DNA of 64,000 bases from Vibrio japonicus (GTDB lineage: Bacteria; Pseudomonadota; Gammaproteobacteria; Enterobacterales; Vibrionaceae): positions 2,604,001-2,668,000 of the forward strand of contig NZ_CP102096.1 in NCBI RefSeq assembly GCF_024582835.1. The letters run 5' to 3'. The position numbers and the translations under genes are program-made. Below, one piece after another: positions 7,426 to 15,849 of the stretch. The notes below the pieces were generated by a model. That model was not told where the DNA came from. It did not search any database and was given only the letters and a program-made list of their open reading frames with translations. Position 1 is the stretch's first letter. Every line of letters starts with the position of its first letter.

Positions 7426-9116
7426 TCTTGATCCTCACTATTTTTTATTATGTTTGCAACGCAGTAAGGCATAATTATCTCATAATTTAATAACACGCGA
7501 TTTCCTAATCGTCTAGATAAGAAGCGTGCAATTCTATTATACATAAATCCTTTAGCGGTAAGTTTTAAGCAATCATCGACAAATTTCTCACCAAATATCG
7601 GATATAGAACATCTTTGCTTTCATAAATATCGTTTCTCAAATAATCGATATTCTCTGATACCAAATACTCTAGAGGATCATTTTTTATAGCATCAGGTAG
7701 AAGATAGTAAAATTTTGGATCTAGTTTCGACATCTTCATCACACTACCTATATCACAATCTCTAGTAGAGCGAATCAGGTTCATTTCCGGATAAAAGTTG
7801 TTAACAAACGCCTTGTAAAGCTGATCTTTCAGATGTATTTCCTCTTTAATACTGCTAAGGATAGAAAGCACTTTTGAATCTTCAAATATGCAGGCAGTCC
7901 CTCCGCTCAGATCACCTATTTTTAAAATATTGTATACCCATTCTCTCTGATAAGTTACTTGCTCAAAAATAAGCTTGACTAAGACAGTGCTACCAACCTC
8001 AGAAACAAGAGAATCCCATATTTTCTTTGCATTTTCCTCTACAGACTTTTTACTACTTTCACAATCAGTTAGAAAACCAGATAATTTACTAGATCTATTT
8101 TGAATGAAATTAATATATGAATGACTTGGACCTTGGAAATAGTCCAAATGACATAGTAAAGTCTCCGGAATGGCCGTATTGAGATGTAATCTAGGATTTA
8201 AACCTAAAAAATCAATCAATTGTGACTTATATAAGCAAGGAAAGTTTATATTGTTAATAAACCGAAAATATTTCTTTACTGCAATAGCATCTAACTTATC
8301 TGGTGAGAAAACAAAATGCTCCCTATTATAATAATCAGCTACTTTTTTAGCATATTTGACCTCAATATCTTTGTAGTCCCCTACTGTATAAGTTGATATA
8401 TTTTCAATACCCAACCTATTGGCCATTGCAAGTAACAACCGCGAATCTCGCCCTCCGGTCAAACCAATACGAAGATCCTTTTCAGAGTAAATTTTCAGGA
8501 GAAGAAGTAACCTTTCATTGAGTTTAACGAGCAGCTCTTCTGTAGATTCCCCCTTAAAATTATCAGCCAGCAGTAAATTAGATATATAGCTATAGGTTTC
8601 AACTTCTTCATTAAACCTAGTTATACTTGCATACTTGACTCTACTAACGCCTTGATATAATTCATGTCCATAACGTGCATAAAACCTAATCATAAGAGAG
8701 AGTACCTTTGCGCTAGGCTTTACCTTATTAATATCAGCTAACACAGTCTCTAGATTTGATAAGTATTCGCCACCATTGCAATAATATACTGGATATGAAC
8801 CAAAAATGGAGCTAAAAACATTTAACACTCCATCACTAATATAAACAAATGCAAATCTACCAGATAATTTTCTTGCCGCCATCTCAGGAAATTTGATTAG
8901 TTCGCCGAAAATACTTTCTAAATCTTCACACGCTACAAGCTCTTCGTTATAAATTGCACATCCTAACAACATGATAAATTTTTCATCTGAAACATAGTAC
9001 TTTACAGTACTGCTAGAAAGGGCAATATTAAAACCTTGAAAATCAATTATTGAGTCACTAAAGTCTATTTTTTTTAACTCTAACTCGCTAAAACGTCCAT
9101 TTTTAATTAAAAACAC
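7422..9116 (-). CDS. Asparagine-synthase-like protein without the glutaminase cysteine
   Basis: The 564 residues follow the AsnB two-domain layout. The N-terminal region (about 1-170) keeps landmarks of the class-II glutaminase fold (LSGRFAFVYI, FGSYPVYYC), but it begins MFLIKNGRF, with no cysteine at position 2, so glutamine cannot be hydrolysed in the usual way. The C-terminal ATP-pyrophosphatase domain has the PP-loop LTGGRDSRLLLA (about 220-231), so substrate adenylation is likely. Related proteins occur in O-antigen loci, where some amidate uronic acids; the present role could be amide or another acyl transfer using ammonia or an amine. It overlaps its neighbours by 4 and 14 bases. Confidence 0.8.
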   Translation of the reverse strand: MFLIKNGRFSELELKKIDFSDSIIDFQGFNIALSSSTVKYYVSDEKFIMLLGCAIYNEELVACEDLESIFGELIKFPEMAARKLSGRFAFVYISDGVLNVFSSIFGSYPVYYCNGGEYLSNLETVLADINKVKPSAKVLSLMIRFYARYGHELYQGVSRVKYASITRFNEEVETYSYISNLLLADNFKGESTEELLVKLNERLLLLLKIYSEKDLRIGLTGGRDSRLLLAMANRLGIENISTYTVGDYKDIEVKYAKKVADYYNREHFVFSPDKLDAIAVKKYFRFINNINFPCLYKSQLIDFLGLNPRLHLNTAIPETLLCHLDYFQGPSHSYINFIQNRSSKLSGFLTDCESSKKSVEENAKKIWDSLVSEVGSTVLVKLIFEQVTYQREWVYNILKIGDLSGGTACIFEDSKVLSILSSIKEEIHLKDQLYKAFVNNFYPEMNLIRSTRDCDIGSVMKMSKLDPKFYYLLPDAIKNDPLEYLVSENIDYLRNDIYESKDVLYPIFGEKFVDDCLKLTAKGFMYNRIARFLSRRLGNRVLLNYEIIMPYCVANIIKNSEDQE

Positions 9117-10284
9117 GCAAACCCTCTTTTTTTAATACATATAATGCATAGAACACTAAAGAAATAATTGATGATAGAAAAAATGAGTAATATGGATAGC
9201 TCTCTTTTATAGCAGAATATAACAACACTGTACCAATGAGACTAGAAAACAGTATGCACGACTGTATATAAAACTCAGCTTTATAGTCACCTTTAGAAGT
9301 CACATAGCATAAAGAAAATATACTTGAAAGAGAAAACAACGCAGGAGTTAAAAATATTAATCTCTCCATAGTTATATTTATATTACTAGAAAGTAATAAA
9401 TTAATTATCTCGTTAGGAAACATCAGCATTATTAGCGTAGGAATAAGGGAAACTGAAATAGATATAGTCAAATCCTGTTTCAAACTAGAGTTTTCTCGAT
9501 TTACTGATACTGGAAAAAGAGCCTCTCCAACTGCCGTTAGTATTGATGCCATCGCTTTAGCTAATCTTTCACAAACCCCATAAACAGCGATAATTTCAGG
9601 TGAAGAAAAAACAGACAACAAAATAACATTTAAGTTTAAGTATCCGTTCCCTACAAGCCTCATTTTAAATACGGCCAGTGATTTCATAAAACCATTTTTA
9701 ATCTCACTTAGAGAGGATAAATTAAACTCTCTTAACTTATCCCAATAATCAAATACAATAAGTAAAAGAATAGACACTGACATTAATATGTATGACAACA
9801 TTATAGTGTCAAGTGTTTTGAATTTTGGAAGTAGACAAATGAGAAAAAGTAAAGCTAAGACCTTAGAAGCAGACTCTCGTATCGATAATTGTAGCATTCT
9901 AGCTTCTGCTTGATATAGCCACTTAGGAACCAAGCCTTGTGTAATACCAGTTGTCAAAACGAATATAATTTCTAATAAGGATAATTTCAGATACAAAAAT
10001 ACAGGAAATGTTATTATAATTAGTAAGAAAGCCAACACAGACTGACATGTCAAGGTGCGGTTAAAGACTTTTTCAGGTTCATTATCCTTTAGATAGTCAA
10101 CTACAGCCGTCCTTATAAATCCAAAGTCAACGAAAAGTGACAACCAAAATGAGTATGCCTGCAAAATAAACAACTCACCTATTAGATTGGCGCTGGTGTA
10201 GTTAACAATTAACGGTATAGTCAGTAAAGGAAAAAGTAAATTAACACTTCGGTAGAGTATAAAATCTAATATCACTCTAAACAT
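9103..10284 (-). CDS. wzx: Polysaccharide repeat-unit flippase (Wzx family)
   Basis: A 393-residue, highly hydrophobic protein with about twelve predicted membrane helices spread through its length and a polysaccharide-export (MATE-like) appearance. It begins MFRVILDFILYRSVNLLFPL, followed by IPLIVNYTSANLIGELFILQ, typical of the first helices of Wzx. Its likely job is to flip undecaprenyl-linked repeat units to the periplasm for Wzy. It sits between wzy and the asparagine-synthase-like gene with overlaps of 8 and 14 bases. Sequence identity among Wzx proteins is low, so the assignment rests on topology, N-terminal pattern and context. The gene is strongly AT-rich, like the rest of the operon. 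Confidence 0.85.
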   Translation of the reverse strand: MFRVILDFILYRSVNLLFPLLTIPLIVNYTSANLIGELFILQAYSFWLSLFVDFGFIRTAVVDYLKDNEPEKVFNRTLTCQSVLAFLLIIITFPVFLYLKLSLLEIIFVLTTGITQGLVPKWLYQAEARMLQLSIRESASKVLALLFLICLLPKFKTLDTIMLSYILMSVSILLLIVFDYWDKLREFNLSSLSEIKNGFMKSLAVFKMRLVGNGYLNLNVILLSVFSSPEIIAVYGVCERLAKAMASILTAVGEALFPVSVNRENSSLKQDLTISISVSLIPTLIMLMFPNEIINLLLSSNINITMERLIFLTPALFSLSSIFSLCYVTSKGDYKAEFYIQSCILFSSLIGTVLLYSAIKESYPYYSFFLSSIISLVFYALYVLKKEGLRVFN

Positions 10285-11425
10285 TCTCTTGAACCTTCAG
10301 TCTTGATTTAACTAAAAGAATGGAAACTGAGTATATATAGATAGAGTCCCAAGGATAAACAAGTGATAAGCCACAGATAAGCATGGTTAGTATGATTCCA
10401 TTAATTTCTCTGGAATTTTTGGTAATTAGCACGCCTAAAATAAGGCCATATATAATAAAACCTATTACCCCAACCTCACCGAGAAGTAGAGTTAATAGTG
10501 CATGTGCATATGCCCCATCTCTAAAAGAATAAAGATAACCTCCAACCTCAAAACCTACACCAAATAAAACAACCAAAAGTTCATAAGTATTTATTAAAGC
10601 TAACGATTTAAATATTTCAAATTTTGAAGAAAGACTGACATCATTTGTGGAAAAAGAATTGTAAGAAAAATAATATGTAAAATATAATATTGCCACACCG
10701 AAAAACAAAAGAATGGCTATTTTGATGGGAAGCTTCTTGTAATACACATACGAACTAAAGTAAAACAAAAAAGCACCAATATATGCTGAACGACTAAATG
10801 TTAGGATAAGTAGTGCAATTGAATATAAAAAAACAAACTTTCGGAACATCCCACTCCTAAAGGACTCAGACAGTAACATTATGACTAAAATATGCAAGGC
10901 AACATAGTTCGAATCTAGATACATTATACTGCCATATTTGAATATATAAAAACTATCTCTGGCCAACTCAGCATTAAATTCGTCTAACTCCCCTTTAAAT
11001 GCATAGTCGGGGAAGAGGAACCTTATAATTGTATCAATTGTTACTATTATAAGGCTTGATATTACATAGATTTTTATAGCGTTACTTACTTGATGCTCAT
11101 TTAATAGTTTGTATGCAACATAAATATTAAAAATTATTATTACCGGGAAGATAAAACCTATTATGCATTTAACTAAATCTACATTACCATCAGCATTCAA
11201 GACCCAAAAATAAATAAAACACGTTGATACAAAAAAATAAAGGCTACCTCCTATTATAAATTTTCCAGAGATAATTCTCTTATTCGAAATCAATACCCAT
11301 ACAAAAGAAAGTACGAACATCGCTAGAGAAAATCTGAGTGGTATATATCTACTAGCACCATCAAAAAAGAAGCCTAGTTTCAAGGGCATTAATAAGGAAT
11401 AGATATAAAAAAAATACTTATACAA
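10277..11425 (-). CDS. wzy: Polysaccharide polymerase (Wzy-like)
   Basis: A 382-residue integral membrane protein with around ten hydrophobic helices and a large loop in the middle (about 130-170 and 215-290), the pattern of O-antigen polymerases. The stretch GVGFEVGGYLYSFRDGAYAH (about 288-307), followed by LLTLLLGEVGVIGFIIYG, resembles the conserved His-bearing segment of the Wzy/WaaL superfamily. Together with the adjacent wzx this indicates a Wzy-dependent pathway that joins lipid-linked repeat units in the periplasm. It could in principle be a ligase, but waaL is encoded separately at 28136-29338. Its start abuts the stop of the upstream transferase gene. Confidence 0.82.
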   Translation of the reverse strand: MYKYFFYIYSLLMPLKLGFFFDGASRYIPLRFSLAMFVLSFVWVLISNKRIISGKFIIGGSLYFFVSTCFIYFWVLNADGNVDLVKCIIGFIFPVIIIFNIYVAYKLLNEHQVSNAIKIYVISSLIIVTIDTIIRFLFPDYAFKGELDEFNAELARDSFYIFKYGSIMYLDSNYVALHILVIMLLSESFRSGMFRKFVFLYSIALLILTFSRSAYIGAFLFYFSSYVYYKKLPIKIAILLFFGVAILYFTYYFSYNSFSTNDVSLSSKFEIFKSLALINTYELLVVLFGVGFEVGGYLYSFRDGAYAHALLTLLLGEVGVIGFIIYGLILGVLITKNSREINGIILTMLICGLSLVYPWDSIYIYSVSILLVKSRLKVQENV

Positions 11426-12604
11426 CTATACAACCTCTATTCTCTTTATAATCTCTGCATATTCATGGATTGACACCTCATCTGTAGAAAAGTAATCTAT
11501 GTTAACCAACCAGTTAGCAATAAATGATTTCAACCTCCTTTGATCAAATTCCTGATAAATAGCTCTCCCTAACACAACCACTTTTTTTTCCAATATTATA
11601 GCCTCTAAGCCAACTGTTGAATTAATCACACAGACACATCTAGATTTTTCTATCAAAAAATTAGTATCCATATTAACAATGAATATATCTCTCCCAGAAA
11701 TGTAGCTATATATCTCTTTTATTCTGCATTCATCAAACTCTGCCGGATGAATTTTAATAAATAAGGGGTAACAATACTCAGCCGCAACCTTATAGGCTAA
11801 ATCTATCGCTTGTAAATTCCCAACATTGCTATTAATCTTTAACTGAGAGTCACCGGAAACTTGAAGAGGCAAAAATACATACCCTTTGTCAATATCGACC
11901 TTGTCACCGTTCAAGTTTATTTTTTTTCTACTTTTTGGCCATCTTAGTGAAAACTCATTAGAAAATGGGAGAAATGAGACTAAAGAAAAAATCCTATCGA
12001 AGTAATAGTTATACTTATTAGTACCTAGCAATTTTGTTTGTGGTAAGAGCTCTTTTTTTGACAAACGCCACTGTTCTTTCCATTCATCAAATTGCTCTTG
12101 AGACACATCAGGAAGCCCATCTAATACATCAACATGAGCATACAGCCACGACTTTGCATTAACTCCCTCAGGATCAACAAACAACTTATTTGGTAGGTTA
12201 GATATCTCAAAGTATCCTACTTTGATATCATTTAATTTAGCGTAGTATTTTAGAGACAACCCTGCAGTTGAAGAGCCATTCCATACAAAAATGTACTTGA
12301 AACTCCTATTGATCCCACTTATCGATTCACGAATTGAATGCCCATAAAATTTTGCGTATTTTTCGGACTGATTTCCATTCAACACATCAAGTGAAGTCTT
12401 ATACTCTTCACTCCGTTCAGAAGGTACACCTGGTCTCTTTAATAGATAACTATTAAAACCTTGTCGCATTAATTCTTTATGCGAACTTATAGAATCAGTC
12501 AAAAATGAAAAAACATGCCCATACTTTTCACCCGCCTTTGCTATCCTAGTAAAAAACGATACCCTTTCATAACAATCAATAAATACCAATACATTAGCGC
12601 ACAT
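11426..12604 (-). CDS. Capsule-type (KpsS/KpsC-like) transferase, candidate Kdo transferase
   Basis: A 392-residue soluble protein resembling the capsular polysaccharide synthesis family (KpsC, KpsS, LipB), whose characterised members transfer beta-Kdo. Supporting motifs are a Rossmann-like start (NVLVFIDCYERVSFFTRIAK), YVFLPLQVSGDSQLKINS (about 247-264), FIKIHPAEFDE (about 288) and NSTVGLEAIILEKKVVVLG (about 327-345), the HPxE and STVGLEA features of that group. Because kdsA, kdsB and kdsD are in the same operon, CMP-Kdo is the likely donor, though a different nonulosonic-type donor is possible. It overlaps the upstream GT2 gene by 11 bases. Function is inferred from motifs and context only. 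Confidence 0.72.
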   Translation of the reverse strand: MCANVLVFIDCYERVSFFTRIAKAGEKYGHVFSFLTDSISSHKELMRQGFNSYLLKRPGVPSERSEEYKTSLDVLNGNQSEKYAKFYGHSIRESISGINRSFKYIFVWNGSSTAGLSLKYYAKLNDIKVGYFEISNLPNKLFVDPEGVNAKSWLYAHVDVLDGLPDVSQEQFDEWKEQWRLSKKELLPQTKLLGTNKYNYYFDRIFSLVSFLPFSNEFSLRWPKSRKKINLNGDKVDIDKGYVFLPLQVSGDSQLKINSNVGNLQAIDLAYKVAAEYCYPLFIKIHPAEFDECRIKEIYSYISGRDIFIVNMDTNFLIEKSRCVCVINSTVGLEAIILEKKVVVLGRAIYQEFDQRRLKSFIANWLVNIDYFSTDEVSIHEYAEIIKRIEVV

Positions 12605-13493
12605 ACTTAATAAACCTAAACAATTTGTATAACTCTCTATAGAAAATGCTTGGAAGAAAACTGGATAATTGGATGATTGTTTTTTTTACAGCACCAAATT
12701 TTCTCAAGTAATCTATCTGAAGAAACTCTTTATAATTACCATTACTCTTATTTATTAAAGATAGAAAATAATACCTAAGAAACTCTGATTTATATAACCT
12801 TGACGCATATATAGATTGGTCATATCTCAGCTGCTTAACGTACAAAGGTAATTTAACTGAGTCAAAATACCTTTGTGATAATGAGTTGCTATCACTAATG
12901 TCGTAATAGCTAAGTATTTCATCAAAATAATACGTTTGATTACGACTGGATATACGACAAAAAAACTCTGGATCTTCTTGAACTCTGATAGAACAATCAA
13001 AGCCGCCTGAATTCATATATACACTGCGTTTAATACAGAAGCTAGATGCTGTCATTACCAAGTTGCCTTTTGATTTCTCCTTGTGATAGAAGTAGCAATC
13101 CTGTTTAAAAACTTTAGGGTTTTGATTAATAGTTTGCATGGCTGAATCATTCTTTATCTGTTTAATCTTCCATGAGACTATATTTACCTCTTCCCTCTTA
13201 ATAATTGAACTTAGTATGGGAAATACGGACTTGTTATAGTAATCATCTGCATCTAGAAACATTAGATATTCAGCATCTGATAGATTGGCTCCCTTGTTTC
13301 TAGAGTAACTAGGTCCACTGTTTTTATCATTTCTCACATAGGATAAGTTGTCCCAATTACTTAAATCTATTTCTTCTTCTGAACAATCATCTATAACGTA
13401 GACATGATTAACATAATCAAAGTCTATAGAAGCTAGTGCCCTTTCTATACATTTGGATTTATTGTAAAAAGGAATTATAACATCAATCTTCAT
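12594..13493 (-). CDS. Family 2 glycosyltransferase
   Basis: A 299-residue GT-A enzyme. The start MKIDVIIPFYNKSKCIERAL is a textbook GT2 nucleotide-binding strand. NSGPSYSRNKGANLSDAEYL (about 58-77) and MFLDADDYYNKSVF (about 78-91) give the donor site and DxD-type metal site. A central GGFDCSIRVQEDPEFFCR (about 167-184) looks like the acceptor/catalytic ED region. The C-terminal hundred residues are basic and aromatic, suggesting loose membrane contact. The sugar cannot be predicted. It overlaps the genes on both sides by 11 bases in the operon. Confidence 0.88.
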   Translation of the reverse strand: MKIDVIIPFYNKSKCIERALASIDFDYVNHVYVIDDCSEEEIDLSNWDNLSYVRNDKNSGPSYSRNKGANLSDAEYLMFLDADDYYNKSVFPILSSIIKREEVNIVSWKIKQIKNDSAMQTINQNPKVFKQDCYFYHKEKSKGNLVMTASSFCIKRSVYMNSGGFDCSIRVQEDPEFFCRISSRNQTYYFDEILSYYDISDSNSLSQRYFDSVKLPLYVKQLRYDQSIYASRLYKSEFLRYYFLSLINKSNGNYKEFLQIDYLRKFGAVKKTIIQLSSFLPSIFYRELYKLFRFIKYVR

Positions 13494-14253
13494 ACCAACC
13501 TGCCATCATTTTTTTAAAAACGTCAATTCTATTTATACAATATATATCGTTAAATCGACTCATAACAGATAGCTTTATTATAAGCATTAATGATAGAAGC
13601 TTTCCAAAGCCATATTTTAACACTGCTCCCTTAGCTTTTAACACTTTAACTCCGCCAGTTATAACCGTGCTTTCTAATGGGTGAGCCACAATATAACTTG
13701 AAATATATTTTATTTTTTTATTATGCTTTTTTGCATCAAATAAATATATTGACTCTTCTCCACACAAATATTTACCACCAATACCAAACCTTTCATCAAA
13801 TTTAATATTACAATTTTTAGTTATTACCATTTCAATTGAACATACATTCAGGCAATCAACTCTGTTGTACCATTTATTTTTAGATGGGTATTTTCTAAAC
13901 TCAGACTCACTTCCAATAGATTTAACTTTAAAAATACCAATATCAAACTTATATTTTTGGTAGTTATTTTTTATAATATCATCAAATTTTGGAAAAAAAT
14001 TAATATCATCATCTGCGATCAGCTTTAAGTCTGCATCAGATGACATTAGTGCAATATTCCTACTTCTTGTTAATCCTACTGTTTCAGTTTGTATATATTT
14101 CACATCACTTCTTTTAAGAATGTCATTTGGTAAAATTCTTACAGTTCGAAACTTCTGATGAACAATAATATATCTAACACCTTCTTTTTTATCTGGTAAA
14201 GATAATTTTGTTATTCTGTCAGAAAACGTTGATATTAGAACATCTAATGTCAT
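13483..14253 (-). CDS. Family 2-type glycosyltransferase, first intact gene of the polysaccharide operon
   Basis: The 256-residue product looks like a divergent GT-A transferase: MTLDVLISTFSDRITKLSLP at the start, VGLTRSRNIALMSSDADLKL (about 79-98) and ADDDINFFPKFDD (about 100-112) with an Asp triad for metal binding, and FGIGGKYLCGEESIYLFDAK (about 156-175) carrying the GGE/EE acceptor-site residues of GT2 enzymes. The C-terminus is basic and hydrophobic. It is the first intact gene after the ops element and the insertion-sequence relic. The gene is very AT-rich with many ATA and AAA codons, unlike hldD next door, a sign of foreign origin for the operon. Confidence 0.82.
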   Translation of the reverse strand: MTLDVLISTFSDRITKLSLPDKKEGVRYIIVHQKFRTVRILPNDILKRSDVKYIQTETVGLTRSRNIALMSSDADLKLIADDDINFFPKFDDIIKNNYQKYKFDIGIFKVKSIGSESEFRKYPSKNKWYNRVDCLNVCSIEMVITKNCNIKFDERFGIGGKYLCGEESIYLFDAKKHNKKIKYISSYIVAHPLESTVITGGVKVLKAKGAVLKYGFGKLLSLMLIIKLSVMSRFNDIYCINRIDVFKKMMAGWYED

Positions 14254-14327
14254 ATTGCTGGCCTTTTGGTTACTTTGAATAGCAGGGCAAGATTACGAAG
14301 CTCTTTGCCCGGCATTGTTGATATAAT

Positions 14328-14350
14328 ACGGACAATTCATGAACTTTCCC
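14328..14350 (+). repeat. Left terminal inverted repeat of the ISAs1-like element
   Basis: ACGGACAATTCATGAACTTT followed by CCC pairs with the right end in inverted orientation. The core ATTCATGAAC and a CCC three bases after it are shared, and the first few bases have drifted. Confidence 0.75.
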
Positions 14351-14379
14351 TTCAGGCAAAGCTTGACAAAACCTTCAAA

Positions 14380-15454
14380 AGTCACTAGTCACACATCGCT
14401 TTTATGCTTAATATTCGCTTTTAGTGTCGTTTCACTCTTCAGCATGTTAAAGCACATCTGCCTGACCCTTGCGAAGTTCTCTGCACTCTCTTCCGATCTT
14501 TTTCTACAACTATCTTCCACAGATTCAGTCTCTCAACTCGACCAACCAATGTGAACGCGTGGCATTTAACAATTTCCTTAGCATTTAAATTCTTCGAGCT
14601 AATGTAGCATCTCACCGTGATTGCTGACTCTTTTGCTACGGCTTCTTCTTGCCTTACAGAAACGACGATACCCATTGTTTTTAGCTTCGGCCAATCAAAT
14701 TCCAAGTCACCTAAAATACTCAAATCTGTGTTGGTTAATGCCAACCTAGTTTCTTGTCTGCCTCGCGATCTTTCTTGCGTACTATAAAAATCACCATCGT
14801 GCTTTTTTGTAGAATGCTCATATCGAAATAATTATCGAATGCTTGCTCTAAACGACATTGATTGCCTTTCACCGCTAGCAAGTAATCTGCGTTCTTATTT
14901 AGAATTTTTTGAGCAATTTTCTTTGACATCCCATGGCATCAATAGCGACCAAACAATCCGACATATCAAGCAGTTAGAGAAAATCTGGGATGGCGGTGAT
15001 TTCATTGCTTTATTCGTAGACTTTATGCTGTCTTAAGCTCACCCCATTATCAGTCGCAAAAGCGTTGACCAAATGAAGAGAACCAAATTCACCAGAGTCA
15101 TCGTAAGAGCCTCGAACGGTTTTACCATCAATGGCAATCACTTCACCTTCTGTTAGTTCACAGCAATCCTTCATCCATTCAATAAAGCATTTCTGTAAAC
15201 GAGTGGCGTTAATTATTCCCATTGTTCTAGCTATAATCGAGGTTAAAGGAACGCCGTGACTAAAATCGCCAAAATCGCTTCAAGAAATCCAACCGAGCCT
15301 CACCGTAAAGACTAATTGCTTTCCAGTCATCTTGACCAGAAAGCACAGCACAAATTATTAACAGAATGATATCAGTTAACTTGTGCTCGACTTTGCCTTG
15401 TTGTCGGTAATCAGGAATAGCATCGAAATGCATAAATGGGTGCTGGTTACTCAT
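14380..15454 (-). pseudogene. ISAs1-family transposase, broken by frameshifts and stops
   Basis: Reading the minus strand from 15454 down, the family's N-terminus (HFDAIPDYRQQGKVEHKLTD) is followed after a frameshift by the DDE region with EVIAIDGKTVRGSYDD (15222-15010). Next come in-frame stops around VYE and IPDFL, then LVAIDAMGCQ, a frameshift, KNADYLLAVKGNQ (14929-14735), another break, and a C-terminal piece (14744-14439) with DWPKLKTMGIVVSVR. At least three frameshifts and two stops are seen, so no active transposase can be made. The short reading frames on both strands within this interval are fragments or shadows of it. Confidence 0.85.
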
Positions 15455-15603
15455 CGTTGGACCTCCAATTTGTCTATGGAGGTATTAGAAAACACTGAGC
15501 ATGAACTACAAATCGATCATCGGACAATTGATTGTTATGTGATAACGCTAACTATTGCAGTTCAAAAATTGAGAACTCAATACGCTGAGCCCCCTTTAAA
15601 CAT

Positions 15604-15627
15604 GGGCATGTTCATGAATTTTCCCTG
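15604..15627 (-). repeat. Right terminal inverted repeat of the ISAs1-like element
   Basis: Read on the minus strand it starts CAGGGAAAATTCATGAACAT and then GCCC, a normal end for ISAs1-family elements. It is better preserved than the left end. Confidence 0.78.
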
Positions 15628-15849
15628 ATCAAGCACGCTACCGCCCTTGGGTCACACTCCCAAAAGCAAAGTTCCATTACTACAAATAAAAAATTGTGCA
15701 AAGTATATCGAATTGTGCATGTGAAATAAACGAAGCATAACCGCAAACTAATGAAGGTTTTACTTGGTATGTTTTTTCCCCACATAGCCCACCTAAACTC
15801 TCCATGATATACTTCAACTAACTCCATGGTTTTTATACAAGGTACTTAC
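15628..15849. other. Divergent control region between hldD and the polysaccharide operon
   Basis: Besides the ops element it holds a tandem-like pair of AATTGTGCA words about 22 bases apart near 15690-15720. It must contain the promoters for both hldD (plus) and the polysaccharide leader (minus). I could not assign a convincing -35/-10 pair for either. Confidence 0.4.
15634..15672 (-). promoter_or_regulatory. JUMPstart / ops element (RfaH recruitment site)
   Basis: On the minus strand the sequence CCCAAGGGCGGTAGCGTG contains a perfect ops core, GGCGGTAGCGTG (15634-15645), preceded by the CAAG typical of JUMPstart. In enteric and Vibrio polysaccharide operons this site pauses RNA polymerase and loads RfaH, which suppresses termination and polarity. 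It lies upstream of and in the same direction as the polysaccharide operon, between hldD (divergent) and the insertion sequence. Confidence 0.92.

Larger units (their letters stand above)
14328..15627 (-). mobile_element. Decayed ISAs1-family insertion sequence (IS1358-like)
   Basis: An element of about 1.3 kb bounded by imperfect terminal inverted repeats. The left end, ACGGACAATTCATGAAC (from 14328), matches the reverse complement of the right end, CAGGGAAAATTCATGAAC (read from 15627), at most positions. The inside encodes a broken transposase on the minus strand. No convincing target duplication remains. IS1358, a member of this family, is known from O-antigen (rfb) regions of V. cholerae and V. 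anguillarum, which fits the position here. The right end lies only 6 bases from the ops element. Confidence 0.85.

Noticed and set aside
14439..15454. Several short minus- and plus-strand reading frames in the ISAs1 interval as small genes
   Set aside because: They are pieces of one frameshifted transposase or shadows of it.
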